Positions 35,618 through 44,573 of a stretch of DNA of 64,000 nt are shown here, piece by piece. The stretch covers positions 60,708 to 124,707 of the forward strand of contig CALEDR010000006.1 in the NCBI GenBank assembly GCA_937949545.1, read 5' to 3'. The notes beneath the pieces are model-generated. The model was not told the origin of the DNA. It saw only the letters and a list, made by a program, of their open reading frames with translations, and made no database searches. Both the position numbers and the translations under genes were made by a program. This DNA is from an uncultured Phycisphaerae bacterium (GTDB lineage Bacteria; Planctomycetota; Phycisphaerae; Sedimentisphaerales; Anaerohalosphaeraceae). Numbering within the stretch: the first letter of the stretch is position 1; the number at the start of each line of letters is the position of its first letter.

Positions 35618-35875
35618 ATGGAAGCACAGCACTGGCATTTGGATCGAAAAATCAATCTGTCCGTCCTGATTCAGCTCCTGACGCTGGCAGGGCTGATTGT
35701 CGGCACCTGGGTGAATCTCCAGCGGCAGCTGGACCGTGTGGCCTATGATGTCAAACTGCTGCTGAACAATCAGGAGCGGTTTACAGGCCGGCTCGATGCC
35801 CTGCAGGAAAAGGTTCTTTCGCAGGAATACCGCCTGCGGGCCGTCGAGTCTTCAAAGTCCTCCCCTTCATTTTGA
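35618..35875 (+). CDS. Small membrane-anchored coiled-coil protein
   Basis: An 85-residue protein with one membrane helix (about residues 14-32, SVLIQLLTLAGLIVGTWV) followed by a heptad-rich segment (LQRQLDRVAYDVKLLLNNQE, TGRLDALQEKVLSQEYRLRA). Phage genomes often carry such small proteins near the head genes, sometimes as holin- or spanin-like factors, but no motif decides this. AAAGGAA stands upstream of the ATG. It begins 20 bases after the previous gene and overlaps the end of a small minus-strand gene by nine bases. Confidence 0.6.
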   Translation: MEAQHWHLDRKINLSVLIQLLTLAGLIVGTWVNLQRQLDRVAYDVKLLLNNQERFTGRLDALQEKVLSQEYRLRAVESSKSSPSF

Positions 35876-36067
35876 GGCGGGGCCGTGTCCCTGCGTTGGC
35901 TGCGAAGAAGTTCCAAATTCGAAGGGCGTTTGGAACCGGGCTTTTCGCTGGGCCGCCTTCTTCTGCTTTTTGGCATCCCAAATCAGATACCCGATTCCTC
36001 CTCCAATCAGGGCGATGCCGACGATGGCAAACAGCACTGTTAACAGAATCAGTGTTCCGGTTCTCAT
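35867..36067 (-). CDS. Small single-pass membrane protein
   Basis: A 66-residue protein with one long hydrophobic helix (TLILLTVLFAIVGIALIGGG followed by IGYLIWDAKK), then a basic patch (KKQKKAAQRKARF) and a polar tail. The ATG at 36067 has AAGGA eight bases upstream; an ATG at 36088 would add seven residues. It is the only minus-strand gene inside the plus-strand head-gene group and overlaps the preceding gene tail to tail. Function unknown. Confidence 0.45.
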   Translation of the reverse strand: MRTGTLILLTVLFAIVGIALIGGGIGYLIWDAKKQKKAAQRKARFQTPFEFGTSSQPTQGHGPASK

Positions 36068-36140
36068 TGATGAATCCTTCGAATCCATTTAACAGAATAG
36101 AAAAAAAGACAGAAAAAATCAAGAAAAAAAGGAGGCGAAT

Positions 36141-36725
36141 ATGAATAAGTACAGCGGGTTTTTTATCCTTTTGGTTTTGATGTGCGGCTGTGAAGGATTT
36201 CGCCGCCCGGCTACGCAGGCCCAAAAACAAAACGCCTGGCTTCACTTGCGGACAACACAGCTGGCCGCCGAACAGGCCGTCTCGGAACAGACCTCTGCTT
36301 TGCTGCAGGACCTGACGGCTTTGTCCTGTCAGCAGAGTTGTGCCTTTGCGGCCGATTACGGTCTGCCGGATGAAATAGGTCCGACGCTGACAGCCGAGGA
36401 GATTCTGGCCGCTGCAGGGCCCGCGGCTGTCCGGGCGCAAGCCGACGGCTCCGCCGCCGAGCTGGAGCCGTGGTCGATGGCGGATGGTCTATTGGATTTG
36501 GGCCTGGCTTTGGCGGGGCTGCTGGGAGGGGCGTGGGGACTGAAGGCCGCCGCCTTTTTCCGGCAGGCACGGGAAAAGTCCGACGCTCTCAAGGAAATCG
36601 TCCGCAATAACGAGCTCTTCAAGACCCTCTGTCCCGATGCGGCCCCATCGTTCAAGCAGGCCCAGTCCGCCCAAAGTCCCTCCACACGCCGGCTGGTGAC
36701 CGAACTGAAAACTTCCGTACAATGA
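36141..36725 (+). CDS. Putative lipoprotein with internal hydrophobic helix
   Basis: A 194-residue protein starting with a lipoprotein-type signal (FFILLVLMCGC) and containing a second hydrophobic segment near residues 116-135 (GLLDLGLALAGLLGGAWGLK). The middle is rich in Ala, Gln and Thr with paired cysteines (LSCQQSC). It is the last plus-strand gene of the head-gene group, preceded by AAAGGAGGCG. Lipoprotein plus membrane helix could suggest an envelope role such as a spanin-like or holin-like activity, but no family was recognised. Confidence 0.55.
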   Translation: MNKYSGFFILLVLMCGCEGFRRPATQAQKQNAWLHLRTTQLAAEQAVSEQTSALLQDLTALSCQQSCAFAADYGLPDEIGPTLTAEEILAAAGPAAVRAQADGSAAELEPWSMADGLLDLGLALAGLLGGAWGLKAAAFFRQAREKSDALKEIVRNNELFKTLCPDAAPSFKQAQSAQSPSTRRLVTELKTSVQ

Positions 36726-36737
36726 CTCAGGAGCAGC

Positions 36738-37268
36738 TCAATATTCGTAGGTTTTCCCTTGTACAATCAGCCCAATCAAGGCGGCGTTTCCGTACTTGTC
36801 CACGCGAATCTGAGCCAGCGTCCGTTCACGATTGTTTCTCAGGGCTGTCTCCAATTCATTTCGGCCCTCTTCCGGAATGAAAAAGTGTTCGATGCCGTAG
36901 AGGATTTGACCCCGGTGAATTTTTCCTTTCACGGCAATTTGGTCCGGCAGGAGGTTCTTGGGTCGTATCAGGGCTAAGGATTCGAGCAACCAGACATCCT
37001 CCGGCCCTTTTTTCAAAACGGCATATGCCGTTTTTCCGCTCTGCAGCGGAGAGGAAAGACCAGCCCATTGCTCTTGAGAAGGTCGTGAAATCTCATAGCG
37101 CAGCACGACGTGATAGCCGCTCAGGAAATCATAGGGATCGACCGGTGCCGTTCGAATGGCAATCAGCGTCCCGGTCAGGCGGGCGTGAAATTGACGGGCG
37201 GGTACAGCAGCCAGAATTGCCAGCTGAAGAGCGACCGCCAGAACAAAGTAAACGGTTTGTTTAGCCAT
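36738..37268 (-). CDS. GDYXXLXY-type membrane-anchored protein
   Basis: A 176-residue protein with an N-terminal membrane helix (residues 5-22) and a soluble domain of the GDYXXLXY family (Pfam PF14345). The signature is relaxed to VDPYDFLSGYHVVLRYEI, and the second conserved block is GKTAYAVLKK. The C-terminal KYGNAALIGLIVQGKTYEY is also typical. Members are encoded next to DUF2157 membrane proteins, as here, where the start overlaps the end of the DUF2157 gene by eight bases. The joint function is not known. Confidence 0.8.
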   Translation of the reverse strand: MAKQTVYFVLAVALQLAILAAVPARQFHARLTGTLIAIRTAPVDPYDFLSGYHVVLRYEISRPSQEQWAGLSSPLQSGKTAYAVLKKGPEDVWLLESLALIRPKNLLPDQIAVKGKIHRGQILYGIEHFFIPEEGRNELETALRNNRERTLAQIRVDKYGNAALIGLIVQGKTYEY

Positions 37269-38582
37269 GGATTTGTCTCCTTGTCTTCAGGTAGCGTTCA
37301 AAACAGACCCCCGCGATGATCAGTCCGATGCCGCAGCTGCTGAAGACCGCCGCCTTGATCAGCAGTCCGGTCTGATATTCGAGCGTGCGGCTGAGGATCA
37401 GCAGCGTCGCCAGCAGGACCGACACCCAGAAAAGCCGCCGGTCTTCCAGGGTCAGACTGCCGGTAAACAGCAGGCCGATCAGCAGAATCAGGAGGAGATG
37501 GGCCGTGATGGCCATCTCTACCGGCGGAACCGACAGAGGCAGGTAACTAACGGCCAGAAAAGAGCCGGCCGCCAGAATCAGCATCGGACCGAGAATCCGA
37601 TGTTTCAGGACCGGCGCGCTGAACGACACCAGTCCGAGGATCAGCAGGATAAACACCGTCGCGGTGATGAGGATTGCATGAGGTTTGGATGTGATCGACC
37701 GGCGACAGGCCATTTCCTCGCTGTAGTCGATGAAGGAAGACAGGTAGAGCGCAAGGGCAATCATCAAGAGGCCGACAATCCAGGCCGGGACCGAGAGAAA
37801 CCGGCAGGAGGGCACTTTCCACCCGGCCAGACCCCAGCAGAAAACAGCAGACCCATCAGCGAGGCGCCTGTGGCGAAACCGTAACATCCATTGCCGTACT
37901 GGGCTGCCAGGAAGGGCATGAAAAAGCCCAGCAGAAGAAGCGTCATCCAGAGCGCCACCTGCGACTGCAGATAGTACACCAGCGGAACGAAGACGGCCGC
38001 AGCGATCAGCGGAAACCAGATGACAAGATCGGGCCTGTGCCCCAGATTGCCGAAGGCGAAGATGGCGGCGGCGATCAGGGCCACCACAGCGTTGGGTGTG
38101 CTTTTGGCCGCCCAGGCGATGACCAGGGCCCCGGCTGCCCAGGCCGCAAAGCCGTTAAACGGATTTTCACGGATGTGGAAGATCTGGGCGATCAGCCCGA
38201 TGTCAGCGCCGAAAATCAGCGTGCCCAGCAGCACCAGCGTATGGCCGAGTTTGGGATAGTTGCCGCGGACTTTCCAGAGATAGAATCCGCTGCCGTGCGC
38301 AGCCAGCATGGCCCCGACGATCAGGATCAGTTTGAATTCGCGGCTCAGATAGGTCCAGTGAGCCGCCACAAAACTGATGATGCCGATGCCGACCAGCGTT
38401 GCCCCGATGAAGTAAATCGTGGTAAGCAGCAACCGGGCGGCTTCGGATCCCAGGGCATCCAGTTGATACCGCTGACGGATAGCCGCCGCCTGTTCGGCCG
38501 AAAGGAGCCCGTCCGCCTGCAGTACAGGGAGTTCGGTTTTTAACTCCCTGCGAAACCGTACCGACGGCAATTTGGTGCTCAT
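37261..38582 (-). pseudogene. DUF2157 multi-pass membrane protein, frameshifted
   Basis: The first part starts at ATG 38582 with a perfect AAAGGAGG site and encodes a soluble N-terminus (ELPVLQADGLLSAEQAAAIR) and about seven hydrophobic helices up to GYGFATGASLMGLLFSAG-like sequence near 37830. Reading then leaves frame and ends at a stop near 37764. The remaining five or six helices (SVPAWIVGLLMIALALYLSS onward) continue in the next frame to 37261. Hydrophobicity and family pattern switch frame at about 37810-37835, near CTGGCCGGGTGG, consistent with loss of one base. This could be a real inactivating frameshift, a programmed shift, or a sequencing or assembly error. It overlaps the GDYXXLXY gene by eight bases. 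Confidence 0.72.
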
Positions 38583-38683
38583 GGAGAACCTCCTTTCTTG
38601 ACTTTCCGATATGTTCTCTGCCGCGTCAATATAACAAAAGCATGTTCCGGAAAATAGAGAAAAAACCGTCTTGTATTTGTCTG

Positions 38684-38712
38684 TTGACAGTGGTTTTGGA
38701 AAGGCATAAGAT
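38684..38712 (+). promoter_or_regulatory. Strong sigma-70-like promoter for the phosphomannomutase operon
   Basis: TTGACA at 38684-38689 and TAAGAT at 38707-38712 with 17-base spacing. Transcription would start near 38719, giving a 70-base leader to the ATG at 38788. Confidence 0.7.
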
Positions 38713-38787
38713 ACGCTTATGATGGAAATGGCCGCCTGCGTGAGGGACGGCATCGGTGGAAATCCTTAAGCGTTAGGGAGATGTCGA

Positions 38788-40167
38788 ATGAATCCTGCTG
38801 TTTTTAAGGCCTATGACATTCGCGGAATCTATCCGGACCAGCTGGATGAGGAAGCCGCCTGGAAAATTGGGCATGCCACAGCCCAGTTTCTCCGCTCGAT
38901 GCTGCGGGGGTATGAACGGGGTCTGGCCAATGCCCAGAGCATCTGCGTCGGCTATGATATGCGCACCCACAGCCCGTCTTTAGCCAAGGCGCTGATCGAA
39001 GGGATGAATGCGGCCCGCACGAATGTCATCGACATCGGCATGATTGACACACCGCAGATGTATTTTGCCATCAATCATCTGGGCACCTGCGGCGGTGTGC
39101 AGGTGACCGCCTCGCACAATCCGGCCAAGTACAACGGCTTTAAGATTTCCGGCCAGCAGGCCAAACCCATTGGAGCTGATACCGGTCTGAAGGATATTAA
39201 GCACATTGCCACAGCCCTGCTGCATACCCTCGGACGGCCCGACGGTTCGGTAGAGCACTGCGACTTGACTGGCGAGTACAAACATCATGTGCTGAAGTTT
39301 CTGGAGCCCAGCCGCCGTTCGCTTCGGGTGGTGGTGGATGCCTCCAACGGAATGGCCGGCAAGATGGTGCCCGCCATCTTCGGCGATGTGGACAATCTCG
39401 AGTTGATTGGCATTAACCTCAAACACGACGGCACCTTCGTCCACGACCCCAACCCGCTTGTAGAGGCCAACCTGAACCAGCTGCGTCAGGTCGTCCGGGA
39501 CAAGCAGGCGGATGTCGGGGTGTGCTTTGACGGCGATGCCGACCGGTTGATGGTTGTCGATGAGCAGGGCCGCACCATTGGATGCGACCTGCTGACAGCC
39601 CTGATGGTGCCGTATTTCCTGGCCAAAAATCCCGGCTCGGCGATTGTCTATGACCTTCGCAGCAGCCATGTGGTGCCCGAAGAGATTATCAAACACGGCG
39701 GTACACCCCGCCGCGAACGGGTCGGCCATGCCTATATGAAAAAAACCCTCCGCGACAGCCACGCCTGCTTTGGCGGCGAGCTGAGCGGACATTTCTATTA
39801 CCGCGACAACTTTTATGCCGACTCCGGCATGATTACGCTGGTGCATCTGCTCAATATTCTCGGCACCTCCACCAAGTCGATGAGCGAACTGATTGCACCG
39901 CTTCGCCGGTATGCCTCCAGCGGTGAGATGAACTTTGAAGTGGAAAACAAAGAAGCCCTGATGAAGGAGCTGGCCCGCAAATACAGCCAGGGACAGGTGG
40001 ATGATCTGGACGGCATTACCGTTCAGTTTAAAGACTGGTGGTTCAATGTCCGCCCGAGCAATACCGAACCGCTCCTGCGACTCAATGTTGAGGCCAAGAC
40101 GCCCGAACTGCTCGAGGAAAAACTGGCTGAGCTGAAAGAGTTTCTGGGCCAGCCGGTTGCTCATTAA
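38788..40167 (+). CDS. manB: Phosphomannomutase/phosphoglucomutase
   Basis: A cytoplasmic alpha-D-phosphohexomutase of 459 residues that interconverts mannose- or glucose-6-phosphate and the 1-phosphate for nucleotide-sugar synthesis. All four domain signatures are visible: phosphoserine loop VTASHNPAKYNGFK (about residue 105), metal-binding loop CFDGDADRLMV (about 245), sugar-binding loop GGELSGHFYYRD (about 330) and phosphate-binding loop RPSNTEPLLRLN (about 430). Length and motifs match the AlgC/ManB group, which often accepts both sugars. It is followed, with a TAATG overlap, by a short-chain dehydrogenase. Confidence 0.93.
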   Translation: MNPAVFKAYDIRGIYPDQLDEEAAWKIGHATAQFLRSMLRGYERGLANAQSICVGYDMRTHSPSLAKALIEGMNAARTNVIDIGMIDTPQMYFAINHLGTCGGVQVTASHNPAKYNGFKISGQQAKPIGADTGLKDIKHIATALLHTLGRPDGSVEHCDLTGEYKHHVLKFLEPSRRSLRVVVDASNGMAGKMVPAIFGDVDNLELIGINLKHDGTFVHDPNPLVEANLNQLRQVVRDKQADVGVCFDGDADRLMVVDEQGRTIGCDLLTALMVPYFLAKNPGSAIVYDLRSSHVVPEEIIKHGGTPRRERVGHAYMKKTLRDSHACFGGELSGHFYYRDNFYADSGMITLVHLLNILGTSTKSMSELIAPLRRYASSGEMNFEVENKEALMKELARKYSQGQVDDLDGITVQFKDWWFNVRPSNTEPLLRLNVEAKTPELLEEKLAELKEFLGQPVAH

Positions 40168-40199
40168 TGCGAAACTGGACGGCACCGCCGGGGAAAGGT

Positions 40200-40964
40200 A
40201 TGGCTGTTTACGAAGACCTCAAGGGCAAACGGGTTTTGGTCACCGGTTCCAGCAGCGGTATCGGGCAGGCCGCCGCAGTCGCCTTTGCCCGACAGGGCTG
40301 TTTTGTCGGCGTCCATTATTTCCAGACCCGTTCCGGCGGCGAGGAGACACTCCGACAGGTCAAAGCCGTTTCCGACGGCTGTCTGCTCTGCGCAGATCTG
40401 CGGGATGAAAAGCAGGTAGAGCGGCTGGTTATTGATTTTGTTTCTGCGGCCGGGGGGATGGATATCCTGATTAACAATGCCGGCACGATGCTGGCCCGCC
40501 AATCTATGGAACAGATGACGCTGGATTTTTACGAAGATATCTTTGCGACCAACTGCCGCAGCGTCTTTCTGGCGACGCGGTTTGCTTTAGAGCCTCTGAA
40601 GAAAGCCCGCGGATGTATTGTCAATGTCGGCTCGGTGGCGGGGCATCACGGCGGGGGAGGCGGCTCGGGCATCTATGCGGCGGCCAAGTCGGCGGTCCAT
40701 ATGATGACCATTGCGATGGCCCGCGAGTTTGCTCCCTACGGCATCCGGGTCAATACTGTTGTGCCTGGGCTGATCGAAACTCGTTTCCACGAGCGGTTTT
40801 CTACTCCCGAACGCAAACAAAAGGTGGCCCACGAAACCCCACTCGGCCGAAATGGGACCGCCGAAGATGTGGCCAAAGTGATGCTTTTTTTGGCCAGCCG
40901 TGAGGCGGAATTCATTACCGGTGAATATATCGCCGTCAACGGCGGCCTCTACATGCGTGCCTGA
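40200..40964 (+). CDS. Short-chain dehydrogenase/reductase
   Basis: A classical SDR of about 254 residues. The cofactor motif is VTGSSSGIGQAAA near residue 14, followed by NNAG near 90, the catalytic Ser in VNVGSVAG near 142, and Tyr-x3-Lys in YAAAKSAVHMM near 158. PGLIETRF and the C-terminal ITGEYIAVNGG are typical of FabG-like enzymes. The ATG at 40200 begins the conserved MAVYEDLKGKRVLVTG. An ATG at 40167 overlaps the preceding stop (TAATG) and would add 11 residues; it might be used through coupling. It shares the phosphomannomutase promoter. The substrate is unknown. Confidence 0.85.
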   Translation: MAVYEDLKGKRVLVTGSSSGIGQAAAVAFARQGCFVGVHYFQTRSGGEETLRQVKAVSDGCLLCADLRDEKQVERLVIDFVSAAGGMDILINNAGTMLARQSMEQMTLDFYEDIFATNCRSVFLATRFALEPLKKARGCIVNVGSVAGHHGGGGGSGIYAAAKSAVHMMTIAMAREFAPYGIRVNTVVPGLIETRFHERFSTPERKQKVAHETPLGRNGTAEDVAKVMLFLASREAEFITGEYIAVNGGLYMRA

Positions 40965-41049
40965 ATTCAAAAAAAATTCCGGAAATTTCCGATAAAAACT
41001 GGCTTAATTTTGTAAAAATAAAATTTTCTCTATTTTAACATTTCTCGCC

Positions 41050-41157
41050 TTGTAAAGGGCTTCTCTATTTTATAAACTGTTGCGTACCCTAAAAGGGGTC
41101 GATAGACCCCCGTTTACACACAGGCCGCAGGGCGACCCCCTCGCGGCCCTTTTTTTA
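41050..41157 (+). ncRNA. Candidate small RNA with promoter and terminator
   Basis: TTGTAA (41050-41055) and TAAACT (41073-41078), 17 bases apart, form a possible promoter. The transcript from about 41085 would contain a hairpin GGGGTC-gata-GACCCC (41095-41110) and end at a terminator, GGCCGC…GCGGCC (41123-41148) followed by eight T residues. The unit is about 75 bases long and contains no open frame of note. It may simply be the terminator of the preceding operon; the independent promoter is the argument for an RNA gene. Confidence 0.45.
41123..41157 (+). terminator. Rho-independent terminator
   Basis: GGCCGC (41123-41128) and GCGGCC (41143-41148) with inner GGG/CCC pairing, followed by CTTTTTTTT. 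It can end both the phosphomannomutase/SDR message and the small-RNA candidate. Confidence 0.8.
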
Positions 41158-41169
41158 TAAGGGTCTTAC

Positions 41170-41769
41170 TTATTTTCCTTTGCGAAACGGCATTAGGGCC
41201 CGAAGCCATTCGACTTTCCAGCGATTGTTTTCGACGGGAAAAACACCTTTTTCTACATCGCCAACCTCTTCGATCGAATAAAAGGCCTGCGGGTTAAACT
41301 GACGAATGAGCCCCTGGATCTCTTCAATATGAGCCCGTTTGACCACCGTAAAAATCACCTGGACTTTGCCCTGGGCGCCTCGGCCGTCCAGAACCGTCAC
41401 GCCAAACCGATGCTCTTTCAAGGACTCCACCAGCGGGGCGGCGTCTTTTTGTGTAATAATACGGATAATCACCTTGCCCAGCGACAAGCGGTCCACGAGC
41501 ATCATCCCGATATAATTGCCGGCGGCAAACCCGGCTGCATAGGCAATGTAGCAAAGCGGATTGGCCAGATGCTGCATAATCTGCCCGATCACGATCAGCC
41601 AGATCAGCACCTCAAAAAAGCCCGCCAGCGGGGCCAGAATTTTCATCCCTCGGGCGACGAAAATCAGGCGAATCGTACCAATTGTCACATCCGCTATGCG
41701 GGCGATGAAAATCACAAACGGAAGCACAACCCAGGCAAACCAGCCGGAATCCATCCAGCTTTCATTCAT
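41170..41769 (-). CDS. UPF0316 (DUF2179) membrane protein
   Basis: A 199-residue protein with three membrane helices (about residues 12-30, 45-63 and 68-90) and a cytoplasmic DUF2179 domain. The typical start is FIARIADVTIGTIRLIFVAR, followed by CYIAYAAGFAAGNYIGMMLV, then a ferredoxin-like domain with GVTVLDGRGAQGKVQVIFTV. Members are found widely, but their function is unknown. It lies 19 bases after corA on the same strand, so the two are likely one operon, hinting at a role in ion homeostasis. Confidence 0.85.
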   Translation of the reverse strand: MNESWMDSGWFAWVVLPFVIFIARIADVTIGTIRLIFVARGMKILAPLAGFFEVLIWLIVIGQIMQHLANPLCYIAYAAGFAAGNYIGMMLVDRLSLGKVIIRIITQKDAAPLVESLKEHRFGVTVLDGRGAQGKVQVIFTVVKRAHIEEIQGLIRQFNPQAFYSIEEVGDVEKGVFPVENNRWKVEWLRALMPFRKGK

Positions 41770-41788
41770 TCCAATCCCTCTCGAGCAT

Positions 41789-42853
41789 CTACATCCATTT
41801 GTTCTTCTTGAAGAAATACAGCATCCCTAAAAAAATGATCCCCATAACTCCCAACACCACCGGATATCCCCAGCGCCATTCCAGTTCCGGCATATGCCGA
41901 AAATTCATCCCGTAGACGCTGGCGATAAAGGATAGAGGAATGAAAATTGTTGTGATAATCGTCAGCACTTTCATAATCGCATTCAGACGATTGCTGATGC
42001 TGGTCAGATAAATATCCAGAAGCCCTGACACCGTATCGCGGAAGGTATCCACCGAATCCATTACCTGAATGGTATGATCGTAGACATCGCGGAAATACGG
42101 CTCTGTGGCATCCGTAATCAGCGGACTGGCGGTTTTTTCTATCTGGCTGATGACCTCCCGAAGCGGCCAGACAGATTTGCGAAGATAAATCAGTTCACGC
42201 TTGAGCGAATAAATGTGGTTGAGGGTCTCTTCGGACGGTTCTTTAATCACTTCCTGTTCGAGGGCTTCGACGCGTTCCCCCAGTTTTTCGAGGATTAAAA
42301 AGTATCCGTCGACCACGGCATCCATCAGCCGATACACTAAGTAATCCGCTTTGGTATTCCGCACGCGCCCTCGGCCGGTTCGGATTTGCTCGCGAATGGG
42401 GTCGAATACATCTCCCACGCTTTCCTGAAAGGACACGACGTAACCGGATCCCAGCAGGATGCTGACTTGTTCGGACTGAATGGACTCGGTGGAATCGATA
42501 TATTGCAGCATTCGAAAAACGATGAACAGATGGGAGGTGCTGTCGTCGAATTTGGGACGCTGGCCGGTGCTCAGGATGTCTTCCAGAATCAGCGGATGAA
42601 CCCCAAACTGCCGTCCAATGCCCTCGATGACGCTGATATCGGCCAGCCCGTCGATGTTGATCCAGCGGATGGTATTCAGCGGCTGAGGTCTAAAACAATC
42701 CTCCAGGCGAACCGGTTTTCGCTCTTCATAAAAATCCGGGCCGTATTCAAAGACGGTGATGACAGTTGCTTGCGGCGGATTTTCACCCGTGTGAACGAGC
42801 GTTCCAGGCGGCAAGCCCGCCTTTTCCGAACGCTTGCGAGATTTTTTTACCAT
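41789..42853 (-). CDS. corA: CorA-type magnesium/cobalt transporter
   Basis: A 354-residue inner-membrane channel for divalent cations. The cytoplasmic funnel contains IRWINIDGLADISVI and FGVHPLILEDILSTGQRPKF, and the long stalk helix contains VYDHTIQVMDSVDTFRDTVS. TM1 (TTIFIPLSFIASVYGMNF) carries the diagnostic YGMNF selectivity loop near residue 313. TM2 and a basic KKNKWM end follow. ATG 42853 has AAGGA seven bases upstream; the longer frame begins at an unlikely TTG. UPF0316 follows in the same direction. Confidence 0.94.
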   Translation of the reverse strand: MVKKSRKRSEKAGLPPGTLVHTGENPPQATVITVFEYGPDFYEERKPVRLEDCFRPQPLNTIRWINIDGLADISVIEGIGRQFGVHPLILEDILSTGQRPKFDDSTSHLFIVFRMLQYIDSTESIQSEQVSILLGSGYVVSFQESVGDVFDPIREQIRTGRGRVRNTKADYLVYRLMDAVVDGYFLILEKLGERVEALEQEVIKEPSEETLNHIYSLKRELIYLRKSVWPLREVISQIEKTASPLITDATEPYFRDVYDHTIQVMDSVDTFRDTVSGLLDIYLTSISNRLNAIMKVLTIITTIFIPLSFIASVYGMNFRHMPELEWRWGYPVVLGVMGIIFLGMLYFFKKNKWM

Positions 42854-42942
42854 AGACGAATCCTTGTCTTTCAAAGACAAAAATACCCCAGACGATTCGT
42901 TTGTGCAACTCTTTTACAGGACAGAACGTGTCGGAGGGGCGG

Positions 42943-44490
42943 TCAGAAAGTTTCAAGCCAATGGAGTCCGAACAGGGCCAGGTCATTCAGATTCACCAGT
43001 CCGTCTCCGCCTCGCCGTGGGAAGAGGTCACGGTACGGGTTGCCCGTCAGCCAGTGTTCGCTGAAGATGACCAAATCCGCAAGGTTTGTGCTTTGGTCCC
43101 GGCTGAAGTCGGTCTCAAACGGACGGATTTCCGGCACCACCACCATTTCAGTGGTGAACAGATATGGATAAGAAATGCCCCCGACGGTTCTGCCGGGGAA
43201 GGTCAGTTCGACAAAATAGGCCGTCCAGCCCTGCGGCGGCACGGGCACCTGCCCGATGTACACCCCGCCACCCTGGTCGGTTAGTGCGGTGGGCGTCCAG
43301 TTGGGGCCGGTAGTCAGCCGCCGGAAATCCCGTGCAGTCGGGTTGGTAATCTGCCAGAGTTTGACCGCCGACGGCGTCGTCGAAGTCTGGACAATCGTCC
43401 TGCCGTCCGGCTGGACGGTCCAGCTGAAAGTCGGTCGGGCGGCCCCGTTCAGCACCGCATCATAGAAGGGAACCAGCCCGGCGAAAACGCTGCTGTAGAC
43501 GCCGTCCAAATAATGATTGGCATTGGGAACGGTTCGCAAAAGGGTTTCTCCGGACAGCTGGCGGATGTAAAACTGGGCCGAGTCGCTCACAAAAAAGTCG
43601 TCGCCGGAGGCGGTGATGATGTATTTGGGAAGGGTCAGACGGCTGCGGTACCGATAGGGGTCCGCAATCTCCAGCAGTTCGGCCGTTCGGGGCGAATCAA
43701 ATCGGTCAAAAATCGTTTTTTGCTGATAGGGAGCCAGCGAGGGAGCCCAAAACCCATAGCAGGCCCAGTGATGAGCAAAGGAGTGCTCCATGTTCAGCAG
43801 GTCGATGACGATGGGGGCAACGGCTTTTACCCGGCTGTCCACGGCGGCCGTCAGCCAGACAGTCCACCCGCGCTTGGAGCCGCCCGTCAGGACAAAGAAA
43901 TGGATCGTTTTTCCTTGGGAACTTGCAAAGGCTTGGACGGCATCCATACAAGCCTTCACCGATTTGACCATCGGCAGCTGGGCGGGCCAAAAACTGTCCC
44001 CTCCGTTGAGGAATTTATCCCACGTGTAGGCGATAATCTCATCCTCGCTGCGGGAAAACGGCTCATCCAGAAAATGAATCGGCTGATTGGGTACAGCCGT
44101 CAGTTCCACAATGATTGAGCGGGTGCCTGCGGACAACTGACGCAGCTGGCTGTCAATGGCAGGGGCTGGGGCATTGGTATTGCCGCCGCTGATGAGAATC
44201 AGGGCGGTGGTTTTTGTTGTTCCTGAGAGGAAAGAAGGAATAATCACGGTGACCCAGTGCTGCTAGACCACCTGGCCCGATTCGACCTCCGAACTGCTGC
44301 GCCATTGCTGAGAATTCAGCCGAAGGGTATACCCCGTTGTCAGAGTGCTCCAGTCGAACTGACCGCTGCCGACCTGGGTCCACGAATACGCCGCATCCGG
44401 TATTGCTACATAATCATCCAGGGCCGTTGCGGAAACGATCGCAGACAAAACCAGAAAAGAAAAACCCACCCCAAAATATCGACTTTCCAT
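42943..44490 (-). pseudogene. PqaA-like secreted protein with dockerin tail, interrupted by an amber codon
   Basis: Two frames in the same register are separated by one TAG codon (44263-44265). The first encodes a signal peptide and LDDYVAIPDAAYSWTQVGSG up to SGQVV; the second resumes QHWVTVIIPS and continues with the PhoPQ-activated pathogenicity-related (PqaA) alpha/beta-hydrolase-like domain. Typical blocks are FFVLTGGSKRGWTVWLTAAV (nucleophile region), IADPYRYRSRLTLPKYIITA and PNANHYLDGVYSS. The family pattern has Trp-Gln-His-Trp at the break, so a TGG-to-TAG change is the simplest explanation. The last 60 residues are a dockerin-like pair (NLADLVIFSEHWLTG, LVNLNDLALFGLHWL). The gene is either inactivated, read through, or affected by a base error. 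Confidence 0.78.
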
Positions 44491-44573
44491 CTCCTATCCT
44501 CCTCGAGAAAGCGAATCGTATTCTATCATTCGCCGACTTCGAATACAAGCCCTTCTTCTCTGCGGCGGCCACT

